This document shows, piece after piece, positions 1 to 7,412 of a stretch of DNA of 8,216 bases (position 1 is the stretch's first letter; every line of letters starts with the position of its first letter). Source of the DNA: Burkholderiaceae bacterium (lineage in GTDB: Bacteria; Pseudomonadota; Gammaproteobacteria; Burkholderiales; Burkholderiaceae); NCBI GenBank assembly GCA_947373615.1, contig CANBYN010000078.1:1-8216 (forward strand), read 5' to 3'. The translations under genes and the position numbers were made by a program. The notes beneath the pieces are model-generated. The model saw only the letters and a program-made list of their open reading frames with translations. It was not told the DNA's origin and searched no databases.

Positions 1-46
1 CGTCTGCAGCATTACCATTCATAGGCAAGTAGTAGATAGCTGATGA

Positions 47-83
47 ATACAAAAAGCCCAAATATGGTTTGGGCTTTTTGTAT
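47..83. terminator. Bidirectional intrinsic terminator downstream of cphA
   Basis: A perfect 16-bp inverted repeat (47-62 pairing with 68-83) encloses a 5-base loop (63-67). The core is GCCCAAA/TTTGGGC flanked by A5 on the left and T5 on the right, so transcripts from either direction make a GC-containing hairpin ending in a U tract. It lies about 30 bases past the cphA stop codon on the minus strand and is well placed to end the cphA'-cphA transcript. Its symmetry would also serve a plus-strand gene ending at the left edge of the window. Confidence 0.9.
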
Positions 84-113
84 GAGTGCTTCACTGACAA
101 TTCATCGCCAATC

Positions 114-2684
114 TCAAGGGCGTACCTTTTCTTTGAGGTAAGCAAGAGATTCTTCTACCTGATCAATCAAAATGAGGCAGATATCGCCAGGATCTAAATC
201 ATTGAGCGCCGTATCAATGGCTAAAAATTCTCCATGGATTTCTTTAACCTGCTTGGCCTTGGTTGCACCGACTAAACCTTCTTGTAACAGTTTAAGGACT
301 TCGCCATCTTCGCGGCCACGTTGGCAAGCATCTTGATACAAAATGACATTATCAAAAGAGTTACCCAAAATACGGGTGAGATCACGAATGTCTTCGTCAC
401 GACGATCCCCGGCGCCACTAATGACAACGTGACTCTTTTTAGGCTTCATCGCTTGGATTGCGCTTGCTAGGGCGCGCATGGCATCCGGGTTATGTCCGTA
501 GTCAGCAATAACAGTGGCACCATTGTGCTCAAATTGATTAAAGCGCCCCGGCGCAGAATTGGCGGTACTTTTAAAACTGTGAAGACCTCGGGCGATCTTC
601 TCAGCATCTAGCCCAAGAGCCCAGACTGCGCCAATGGAAGCCATGGCATTTTCGATTTGGAAACCGAGTACCCCATTTTGAGTGATTGGAATCTCGCTTA
701 CTGGGAAGCGGAATAGAATGCGTGAGCCTTTGGAGGCAACAATATAGGCGCCATCAAAGTAAATCACTTTTTTATTCTTGGCGCGATGTGCGGCAATCAC
801 CGGATGGTGCTGGTTCTGGGCAAAGAAAATCACGCGACCAGAGCACTTATCACCCATTTTGACTACGATGGGATCGGCGGCATTGAGAACCGCGGCACCA
901 GTAGGGGCAACATTTTGCACAATCACACGTTTTAGGATTGCCAAATCTTCAACGCTGGTAATGTAGTTCAAGCCGAGATGGTCGCCTTCGCCGATGTTAG
1001 TAACGACCGCTACTTCGCAACGATCAAAGCCAAGGCCTTCGCGCAACATTCCACCGCGTGCTGTTTCTAAAACGGCAGCATCCACATCGGGGTGCATCAG
1101 AACATTACGTGCGCTCTTAGGACCGCTGCAATCTCCTGAATCAATCAATCGATGGTTGATATAGACGCCATCGGTAGTCGTCATGCCAACCCGATGACCA
1201 GTCTCACTTAGCAAATGAGCAATTAGCCGAACGGTAGTGGTTTTGCCATTAGTGCCAGTGACTGCGACCACTGGAATACGGCCATCTTCGCCCAGTGGGA
1301 ACATCATGTTGACGATATCTTCGCCAACAGGGCGGCTCTTGCCGTAGGAGGGTTTTAAGTGCATGCGAAGACCGGGAGCAGCATTGACTTCTACGATGCC
1401 GCCACCTTGTTGCTCAAGGGGTTTGTAAATGGCTTCACACAAAATATCTACGCCAGCGATATCAAGACCGATCATTTGTGCGGCAGCAACTGCGCTAGCA
1501 GCTACATCAGGATGAACATCATCGGTTACGTCGGTAGCGGTACCGCCAGTGCTAAGGTTGGCGTTATTGCGTAAGAGGACGCGCTCCCCTGTTTTAGGAA
1601 CATAGTGAGGCGTGAGACCAGAACTTGCCAAATGGGCAAGCGCAATATCGTCAAACCGAATTTTGGTAAGTGCGGTAGCGTGACCATCGCCACGCAATGG
1701 ATTTTTGTTTTCCATTTCAACGAGCTCGGCTACCGTATGGGTGCCATCGCCAACCACTTGGGCAGGCTCGCGACGTGCGGCCGCAGAGAGACGGTTGCCA
1801 ACAACTAGTAAACGATAGTCGGCGCCTGGAAGGTAGCGCTCAACAATCGTTTCACGACCAAAGGCTTGGGTGACAATAAAACCTGCACGCACATCATCTT
1901 CAGTTTGGATATTGGCAACAACCCCTTTACCTTGATTCCCATCTTTGGGTTTTAAAACAATGGGGCCGCCAATTTTTTGCGCAGCGCGCCAAGCATCATC
2001 CGCGTTAGTGACCACTTCCCCAATAGGAACTGAAACACCAGCAGCAGCAAGTAAGTTCTTGGTGAGTTCTTTGTCCTGCGCAATCGCCTCGGCAATTGCG
2101 CTGGTATCGCTAGTTTCTGCTGCTTGAATCCGTTTTTGTTTACTGCCCCATCCAAATTGCACCATGCTGCCTTCAGTCATACGGCGATAGGGAATATTGC
2201 GTTGTACAGCGGCATCTACGATTGAACCAGTGCTTGGACCAAGACGCACATCCTCATAGAGAGCTTCAAGCTCTGAAAGAGCTGCGGCTAGATCAAAGGG
2301 CGCGTCATTTAAGGTCGCTTGGATTAGGGTAAAGCCAAAATCAAAGGCCATCCGCCCAACCACTTCTTCGATGTACTCAACGACAACCTGATACACGCCT
2401 GCGTCAACGGTTTGAACTGTGCGGCTAAAGGTAACTGGGCAACCTGCTTGTGCTTGTAAGCCTAGCGCAGCATGTTCGAGTGCATGAGCCAATGAGAGTA
2501 CTTCGTTATGACCTCCACGACGCATGCTGCCTAACTGTGGAAAACGTTCGCGAATCTTAGTTTCAAACTGAGGAATGGAATCGATTGAACGTTCTAATTC
2601 CTCGCAGGAAACGATGGCTTCTAAAGCGGTATGGCGGCTCCATAAGTTAGGGCCGCGCAACATGCGAATACGGGTAATTTCCAA
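114..2684 (-). CDS. cphA: Cyanophycin synthetase, full-length (CphA1 type)
   Basis: Cytoplasmic polymerase that builds cyanophycin by ATP-dependent addition of Asp to the aspartate backbone and then Arg to the beta-carboxyl side chain. At 856 residues it has the usual family length. Seen in order: an N domain (about 1-160) opening with LRGPN and carrying an HxxEH motif (H67, E70, H71); an ATP-grasp domain (about 161-465) with KPKDGNQGKGV (245-255), VERYLPGADYRLLVV (281-295) and VEVNAAPGL (431-439); and a Mur-ligase-like domain (about 470-856) with P-loop GTNGKTTT (477-484), ETARGG (540-545), GDHLG (567-571) and the C-lobe motif DYGHNPDA (728-735). All ligase motifs look intact. The start is TTG. 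It is chosen because the resulting MEITRIRMLRGPN fits the family N terminus and the matching segment of the paralogue, and because AGGGG lies 5 bases upstream. The TTG directly abuts the TAA of the upstream gene in the same frame, so the two are cotranscribed and probably translationally coupled. In the N domain, glycine (G75) sits where the paralogue has glutamate (E93). Confidence 0.96.
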   Translation of the reverse strand: MEITRIRMLRGPNLWSRHTALEAIVSCEELERSIDSIPQFETKIRERFPQLGSMRRGGHNEVLSLAHALEHAALGLQAQAGCPVTFSRTVQTVDAGVYQVVVEYIEEVVGRMAFDFGFTLIQATLNDAPFDLAAALSELEALYEDVRLGPSTGSIVDAAVQRNIPYRRMTEGSMVQFGWGSKQKRIQAAETSDTSAIAEAIAQDKELTKNLLAAAGVSVPIGEVVTNADDAWRAAQKIGGPIVLKPKDGNQGKGVVANIQTEDDVRAGFIVTQAFGRETIVERYLPGADYRLLVVGNRLSAAARREPAQVVGDGTHTVAELVEMENKNPLRGDGHATALTKIRFDDIALAHLASSGLTPHYVPKTGERVLLRNNANLSTGGTATDVTDDVHPDVAASAVAAAQMIGLDIAGVDILCEAIYKPLEQQGGGIVEVNAAPGLRMHLKPSYGKSRPVGEDIVNMMFPLGEDGRIPVVAVTGTNGKTTTVRLIAHLLSETGHRVGMTTTDGVYINHRLIDSGDCSGPKSARNVLMHPDVDAAVLETARGGMLREGLGFDRCEVAVVTNIGEGDHLGLNYITSVEDLAILKRVIVQNVAPTGAAVLNAADPIVVKMGDKCSGRVIFFAQNQHHPVIAAHRAKNKKVIYFDGAYIVASKGSRILFRFPVSEIPITQNGVLGFQIENAMASIGAVWALGLDAEKIARGLHSFKSTANSAPGRFNQFEHNGATVIADYGHNPDAMRALASAIQAMKPKKSHVVISGAGDRRDEDIRDLTRILGNSFDNVILYQDACQRGREDGEVLKLLQEGLVGATKAKQVKEIHGEFLAIDTALNDLDPGDICLILIDQVEESLAYLKEKVRP

Positions 2685-4877
2685 TTAAGCCCCTGTTGCA
2701 GTTGTAGCATCAGGCACAAAAGTTTCTGCACCTGCTTCAATAACATTGAATGGAATATCTAAAGCCCAGGCCGCAGCAATAGCAGCCCCTAAGTTTCTGG
2801 CCTTCCATGGTGAAGCGCTATCTGATTCAGCATGGCGTGGCACTGGAATTGACTTCTGATCGAGTTTGCCAGACTTCAAGGTGATTTGTTGCTTGCCGGT
2901 CAACACTACTCGACCACCATTTAGTAAATGATTTTTAATGACTTCAGAATCTGATGCTTCGCTAAAGAAAATGACTTCACCATCACAAAGCTCGGCCATC
3001 TGAACACACATAGGATCATCTGCATTTAAGACTGCAACCCCGTTAGGGAGAACTACGTCTACTTGAGTACGGACAACGCTAAATACTTGATCCTCATCAT
3101 AGATAGCGTATTGAGGGAAGTTTGCCTTTGGATCAACATTTAAAACAACCCCTACCTGGCAACGATCGTAGGCAAGACCTTCTATCAACATTGATAAATG
3201 ATTGTTCTCAATCACAACCGCTTCCACTGCACGATTGAGTAAAGTGCGGCGAGCATTTTCCCAGTTGGAACTATTGGTGTTGGGGATAGCGCGGTTACCA
3301 AAAAAAAGACCCTTGCTGCAGGACAGGCCAACATAGACATTAGTTAAGCGCAGGAAGTGGGCAATCATTTCGGCAACAGGGGTTTTGCCCCGTTCGCCGC
3401 ATATACCCACTACTGGGATGCGGAAATCTACGCCTGATGGAAAGAGGTGGTTGGCAATTTCTTTGCCGACTGGCTGGGGCTTGCCACTGGCAGGTTTTAA
3501 ATGCATTAATAAGCCAGGACCAGCATTAACTTCAACAATCGCTGCATTTTGCTCGGCAAGGGGTTTGCTAATATCCTGAGCTACCAAATCTACACCTGCA
3601 ATTTCTAGACCAACTACACGTGCCGCTAATGCCACTTGGCTAGCAACCTCAGGGTGAACTAAGTCAGTTACATCAAAGGCGACATTGCCATTGCTCTGAA
3701 TTAACACCTTATGGTCTAAAGCAGGAACGCTTTCACCAGTCAGTTTTTGGCGTGCAAGTTCAAGTTCAACAGCGGAATCAATGCGCACTGGATTGAGGGG
3801 GTGCTCTTCGGCTGTGCCACGACGTGGATCAGAGTTAATCTGAATTTGGATTAATTCATGAACAGTATGCTTGCCGTCGCCAGTTACCCATACAGTTTCA
3901 CCTTTAGCGGCAGCAACTACTTTATTGCCAACCACGAGTAATCGATGTTCATCACCAACAATGTGACGCTCTACTAGGACTTCGCTACCTTCATCGATCG
4001 CTACTGCGTAAGCTGCCTCAATTTCTTGTTGGGTATACAGATTGATAAAGACGCCGCGGCCATGATTGCCATCAATCGGCTTCACAACTACGGGCAAGCC
4101 AATATCTTGCGCTGCTTCCCAGGCGTCATCTGGGCTCGTAACAGTTCTACCTTCTGGGGTAGGGACACCAGCGCTACGCAGTAGGCTTTTCGTTAAATCT
4201 TTATCTCTAGAAATCGTTTCAGCAATTGCGCTAGTATGATCTGTTTCTGCGGTCCAGATACGACGCTGTTTGGCGCCATAACCTAATTGAACTAGATTGC
4301 CTTCTGATAAGCGAATCGAGGGGATACCACGTTCTTCAGCGGCGTTAACGATGCAAGCGGTGCTAGGGCCAAGCAAAAGATCATCACCAAGTTCGCGTAG
4401 GTTTTCAATAATGGTTTGGACTTCAGTAACACAATCTTTATTGTCTTGAGCCAGGGCTAAGTAAAGATCACGTGCATATTTGAGAGCCGTTAGTGTGACT
4501 TCTTCATTAATTGCACTCACCATGACCTTGTAAACACCACGACGGTCTCCATCGCGCGCCTTGCCAAAGCCGCCGGGGATACCCGCTAAATTTTGTAGTT
4601 CAAGGGTAAGGTGCTCCATGATGTGGGCAGGCCATGTGCCTTCTTCCACGCGCTTAAGGAAGCCACCGGTTTCTCCATAGCTACAGCGATGCTCAACTAA
4701 GCTGGGGAGGGCCTTGACCAAGCGGTCATAAAAACCAGGGATCAGGTTTGAGGGGTAGTCTTCGAGCTCACCAATATCAATCCAAACCTCAATTACAGGA
4801 TGGTAAGTCCACATATTGGGGCCACGGAGATGTTTAACGCTTAAGATCTCGATGGATTTATCTAATAATTGGGGCAT
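2685..4877 (-). CDS. cphA': Short cyanophycin synthetase paralogue (CphA'/CphA2-like) lacking the Mur C-terminal lobe
   Basis: This protein of 730 residues is clearly homologous to the downstream CphA along its whole length but ends about 125 residues earlier, at the junction with the Mur-ligase C-terminal lobe. The N domain (about 1-180) has LRGPN and HxxEH (H85, E88, H89). The ATP-grasp domain (about 180-480) looks intact: KPIDGNHGRGV (266-276), VERHIVG then HRLLVV (302-316), VEVNAGPGL (448-456). The Mur-like part (about 487-730) is degenerate: the P-loop reads GERGKTP (494-500) instead of GTNGKTT, the ETARGG site reads ENNHLS (557-562), and the GEGDHLG region reads DPKANFP (582-588). It probably cannot add Arg. 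Cyanobacterial CphA2 is a comparable shortened homologue that polymerises beta-Asp-Arg dipeptides with its ATP-grasp site, and a similar role is possible but not shown. Paired cphA'/cphA genes are known in Burkholderiales. The ATG start lies next to the divergent control region, and no strong Shine-Dalgarno is visible. It is the first gene of the two-gene operon. Confidence 0.93.
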   Translation of the reverse strand: MPQLLDKSIEILSVKHLRGPNMWTYHPVIEVWIDIGELEDYPSNLIPGFYDRLVKALPSLVEHRCSYGETGGFLKRVEEGTWPAHIMEHLTLELQNLAGIPGGFGKARDGDRRGVYKVMVSAINEEVTLTALKYARDLYLALAQDNKDCVTEVQTIIENLRELGDDLLLGPSTACIVNAAEERGIPSIRLSEGNLVQLGYGAKQRRIWTAETDHTSAIAETISRDKDLTKSLLRSAGVPTPEGRTVTSPDDAWEAAQDIGLPVVVKPIDGNHGRGVFINLYTQQEIEAAYAVAIDEGSEVLVERHIVGDEHRLLVVGNKVVAAAKGETVWVTGDGKHTVHELIQIQINSDPRRGTAEEHPLNPVRIDSAVELELARQKLTGESVPALDHKVLIQSNGNVAFDVTDLVHPEVASQVALAARVVGLEIAGVDLVAQDISKPLAEQNAAIVEVNAGPGLLMHLKPASGKPQPVGKEIANHLFPSGVDFRIPVVGICGERGKTPVAEMIAHFLRLTNVYVGLSCSKGLFFGNRAIPNTNSSNWENARRTLLNRAVEAVVIENNHLSMLIEGLAYDRCQVGVVLNVDPKANFPQYAIYDEDQVFSVVRTQVDVVLPNGVAVLNADDPMCVQMAELCDGEVIFFSEASDSEVIKNHLLNGGRVVLTGKQQITLKSGKLDQKSIPVPRHAESDSASPWKARNLGAAIAAAWALDIPFNVIEAGAETFVPDATTATGA
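2690..2694 (-). promoter_or_regulatory. Ribosome binding site for the TTG start of cphA
   Basis: Read on the minus strand this is AGGGG, 5 bases ahead of the TTG at 2684-2682. It lies inside the last codons of cphA'. It supports initiation at TTG rather than at the internal ATG of residue 8. Ribosomes finishing cphA' stop exactly at the cphA start, so re-initiation is likely. Confidence 0.5.
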
Positions 4878-4988
4878 GTGCTTGTATTGCGATGGTCTGC
4901 GTCCAGATGCTCTAGTGACGCTTCAGACAGTCTCTCTGTTTCTAGGAGTTATTAAAATCAAAAAATAAGGAAAAAGGCGTAAAAAGTC
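4878..4988. promoter_or_regulatory. Divergent control region between cphA' and the ABC transporter gene
   Basis: This 111-base spacer separates the two divergent arms, so the promoters of both should be here, although one may extend into the start of the ABC reading frame. The half next to the transporter is AT-rich (about 4950-4985). I could not find a convincing pair of sigma-70 hexamers on either strand. TATTAA at 4950-4955 is a weak plus-strand -10 candidate without a good -35. The part next to cphA' holds an imperfect dyad, listed separately. An AGGAG at 4944-4948 has no start codon within reach and may be chance. Confidence 0.6.
4895..4928. repeat. Imperfect dyad in the divergent control region
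   Basis: GTCTG-CGTC (4895-4903) is the reverse complement of GACG-CTT-CAGAC (4917-4928) apart from a 3-base insertion, with 13 bases between the arms. That gives 9 paired positions. The right arm runs into a second short palindrome, AGACAGTCT (4925-4933). It sits 17-51 bases upstream of the cphA' start codon, so it could be an operator or a hairpin in the cphA' leader. The regulator is unknown, and chance is not excluded. Confidence 0.35.
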
Positions 4989-7412
4989 TTGGTTCAACCA
5001 TTAAACGATTATGAGACCCCAAAAGTTGACAGAAGCAATAAATCTAAAAAATCTAGCTCCACTATACTTTTAAAGTCAATGAAGCTAGAAATCCTACCTT
5101 TTGCCCCTGAGCTGCCAAGCTACTGGAAGCCTGTTTTGGCGGATGCAACATTCCCTATTCCAAACTTGGAGGCATTGCTGGCGTGGGTTGAACTTGATTT
5201 AGATGTGGATTTGAACTTTAAAAAAAGCCTGCTTTTGCTAAGCGATCAGGGCTTATTTTGGACTGATGGCAACCTGTCTGAGACTTGGCCACTAGGGCGG
5301 GACGAGTTTTTAGCTCATGGGGATCATGCCGGAGTGGGGCATCTGAAGTTGGAGACAAGCGATCGATTGCTTAGATCTTGGAATTTCACCTTAGCGGTTA
5401 ATCCGCAAGTTTTACGCCTGCAATCGAGCTTTAAACAGCTTACTCGTGCCGAAGGGCACAGTGCTGCGGAGCCTAGCGAATACGAGAAACAGGTCTGCCC
5501 TGTGTGTTTGAGCCCTAAGCCGGCCAATTCTGATGCTTGCCCAACCTGCGATCCTGAGGAAGATGCGCCACCATCTACCTGGACTTTGTTTAAGCTATGG
5601 CGTTTTGCAAAGCCTTATAAAAAAGAATTGACTCTGGGCTTTGTACTCACTTTGCTCTCAACGGGGGCAACCTTAATTCCACCTTATCTCACAATGCCAT
5701 TGATGGATCACGTCTTGATTCCTTATGAGCGTGGAAATCCGATTGATTTTCATTTGGCTGGAATGTATTTGCTGGCTTTATTTGCAGCCTCTTTGGTTGC
5801 CTGGGGTTTAGGTTGGTGGAAGACGTACTTGCTTGCTTTGGTAAGTGAGCGTATCGGTGCAGATTTGCGAAATACAACCTTTGAACATCTACTAAAACTC
5901 TCTTTGGAGTACTTCGGTGGCAAGAGAACAGGTGACCTAATTGCCCGGATTGGGGCTGAGACTGATCGTATCTGTGTGTTCTTGTCGCTTTACGCTTTGG
6001 ATTTCGCAACCGACGTTCTAATGATCACGATGACCGCAGCAATCTTGGTCTCTATCGATCCCTTGCTGGCCTTGGTTACCTTGGCGCCATTGCCATTTAT
6101 TGTTTGGATGATTCATGTGGTGCGCGATCGTTTGCGTTTTGGTTTTGAAAAGATTGATCGTATTTGGTCAGAAGTGACCAACATCTTGGCAGACACTATT
6201 CCGGGTATCCGTGTAGTTAAGGCATTTGCTCAAGAAGATCGCGAGCTCAAACGCTTTGTAGACTCCAATAAGCATAATTTACAAATCAATGATCGGGTGA
6301 ACCGTGTTTGGGGGTTGTTCTCTCCAACGGTCACATTGCTTACTGAAACTGGATTATTAGTGGTGTGGGGTTTTGGTATTTGGCAAGTCGCTCATCACAA
6401 GGTCACTGTAGGCGTCTTGATTGCGTTCCTTGCCTACATAGGCCGCTTTTATATTCGTCTTGACTCGATGAGCCGCATTGTTTCGCATACGCAAAAAGCA
6501 GCTGCTGGCGCCAAACGGATCTTTGATATCTTAGACCATGTATCTAGTGTTCCTGAGCCTATCAATCCAGCACCCTTAGGGGCAGTTCAAGGTCGTATCA
6601 CTCTACATGGGGTAGGCTTTCGCTATGGTAACCGTGCGGTATCTAAGGGAATAGATTTAGAAATTGCCCCAGGCGAAATGATTGGCTTGGTAGGACACAG
6701 TGGATCTGGCAAGAGCACCCTCGTCAATTTAATTTGTCGTTTTTACGATGTTAGCTCTGGTTCAATTTCCTTGGACGGGCGCGATATTCGCAGCATTGCA
6801 ATTTCAGACTATCGCAAACGGATTGGCTTGGTTTTGCAAGAACCGTTCTTATTTTTTGGCACCATTGCTGAAAATATCGCTTATGGAAAGCCTGACGCTA
6901 CTCGCGAAGAAATTATTGAAGCTGCCCGAGCAGCGCATGCCCATGAATTTATTCTTCGCCTACCTCTCGGTTATGACTCCTTGGTAGGTGAACGTGGCCA
7001 ATCATTATCTGGCGGTGAGCGTCAACGGATTTCAATAGCGCGTGCATTACTAATCAATCCGAATATTTTAATATTGGATGAAGCAACTTCTTCTGTTGAT
7101 ACGACGACTGAAAAAGAGATTCAACGTGCTTTAGATAATCTCGTAAAAGGACGCACTACGATAGCAATTGCACATCGACTCTCTACCTTGAGAAAAGCGG
7201 ATCGCTTAGTGGTCTTGGATAAAGGTGAGATTGTAGAGATTGGTTCTCATGATCAATTGATGGAGGCGCAGGGTGCTTATTACACTTTGTATCAGGCACA
7301 ACTGCGCCACGCTGCCGAACTCGTAGAGGGGGGCGCCATCGGCGAGAGTCTTGAAGAGCAGCAAGAAGAAAACTTGGAAATAATTGCCAAGGAAGTCGGG
7401 GGAGAAGTATGA
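4989..7412 (+). CDS. Cyanophycin-associated ABC exporter-type half-transporter with N-terminal zinc-ribbon domain
   Basis: An 807-residue protein with fused membrane and ATPase domains, of the kind found beside cyanophycin genes in Burkholderiales. Its substrate is unknown. Residues 1-200 are soluble: a beta-rich part with LLLLSDQGLFW (81-91), reminiscent of PH-like folds (inference), then CPVC (170-173) and CPTC (184-187) separated by ten residues, a likely zinc ribbon. Six membrane segments follow, near 214-234, 256-276, 330-353, 358-377, 443-465 and 474-491. The nucleotide-binding domain is complete: Walker A GHSGSGKST (569-577), Q-loop Q617, signature LSGGE (673-677), Walker B ILILDE (693-698) and H-loop H729, so it should hydrolyse ATP as a homodimer or heterodimer. 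The last 30 residues form a glutamate-rich tail. The TTG start has AAAGG 11 bases upstream. An in-frame ATG at 5079 (MKLEILPF) would remove 30 polar residues and may be the true start. It overlaps the next gene by 4 bases. Confidence 0.93.
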   Translation: MVQPLNDYETPKVDRSNKSKKSSSTILLKSMKLEILPFAPELPSYWKPVLADATFPIPNLEALLAWVELDLDVDLNFKKSLLLLSDQGLFWTDGNLSETWPLGRDEFLAHGDHAGVGHLKLETSDRLLRSWNFTLAVNPQVLRLQSSFKQLTRAEGHSAAEPSEYEKQVCPVCLSPKPANSDACPTCDPEEDAPPSTWTLFKLWRFAKPYKKELTLGFVLTLLSTGATLIPPYLTMPLMDHVLIPYERGNPIDFHLAGMYLLALFAASLVAWGLGWWKTYLLALVSERIGADLRNTTFEHLLKLSLEYFGGKRTGDLIARIGAETDRICVFLSLYALDFATDVLMITMTAAILVSIDPLLALVTLAPLPFIVWMIHVVRDRLRFGFEKIDRIWSEVTNILADTIPGIRVVKAFAQEDRELKRFVDSNKHNLQINDRVNRVWGLFSPTVTLLTETGLLVVWGFGIWQVAHHKVTVGVLIAFLAYIGRFYIRLDSMSRIVSHTQKAAAGAKRIFDILDHVSSVPEPINPAPLGAVQGRITLHGVGFRYGNRAVSKGIDLEIAPGEMIGLVGHSGSGKSTLVNLICRFYDVSSGSISLDGRDIRSIAISDYRKRIGLVLQEPFLFFGTIAENIAYGKPDATREEIIEAARAAHAHEFILRLPLGYDSLVGERGQSLSGGERQRISIARALLINPNILILDEATSSVDTTTEKEIQRALDNLVKGRTTIAIAHRLSTLRKADRLVVLDKGEIVEIGSHDQLMEAQGAYYTLYQAQLRHAAELVEGGAIGESLEEQQEENLEIIAKEVGGEV
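7398..7404 (+). promoter_or_regulatory. Ribosome binding site of the DUF1854 gene
   Basis: GGGGGAG lies 4 bases before the ATG at 7409, inside the last codons of the transporter gene. It marks the start and, with the ATGA overlap, indicates translational coupling. Confidence 0.6.

Noticed and set aside
1..43. Possible C-terminal ends of a convergent plus-strand gene: one frame ends SAALPFIGK with TAG at 30-32, another ends with TGA at 41-43.
   Set aside because: Too few codons to choose a frame or recognise a family. The bidirectional terminator next to it makes a convergent gene plausible, but nothing more can be supported.
778..2155. Several ORFs of 60-71 codons on both strands within cphA.
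   Set aside because: They lie in other frames of a gene with clear family motifs and show low-complexity or cysteine-rich translations typical of shadow frames.
4944..4948. AGGAG as the ribosome binding site of a small gene in the divergent region.
   Set aside because: No ATG, GTG or TTG follows at a usable distance, and the transporter frame has a stop at 4953-4955.
4990..5000. Palindrome TGGTT-C-AACCA overlapping the TTG start of the transporter.
   Set aside because: Short and within a probable coding or leader region. The one-base centre cannot form a hairpin loop, and such 11-base symmetry is expected by chance.
5689..6009. Minus-strand ORF of 106 codons inside the transporter gene.
   Set aside because: It is antisense to conserved membrane-domain coding sequence, has no family features, and its composition (many His, Pro, Gln, Arg) fits an antisense shadow.
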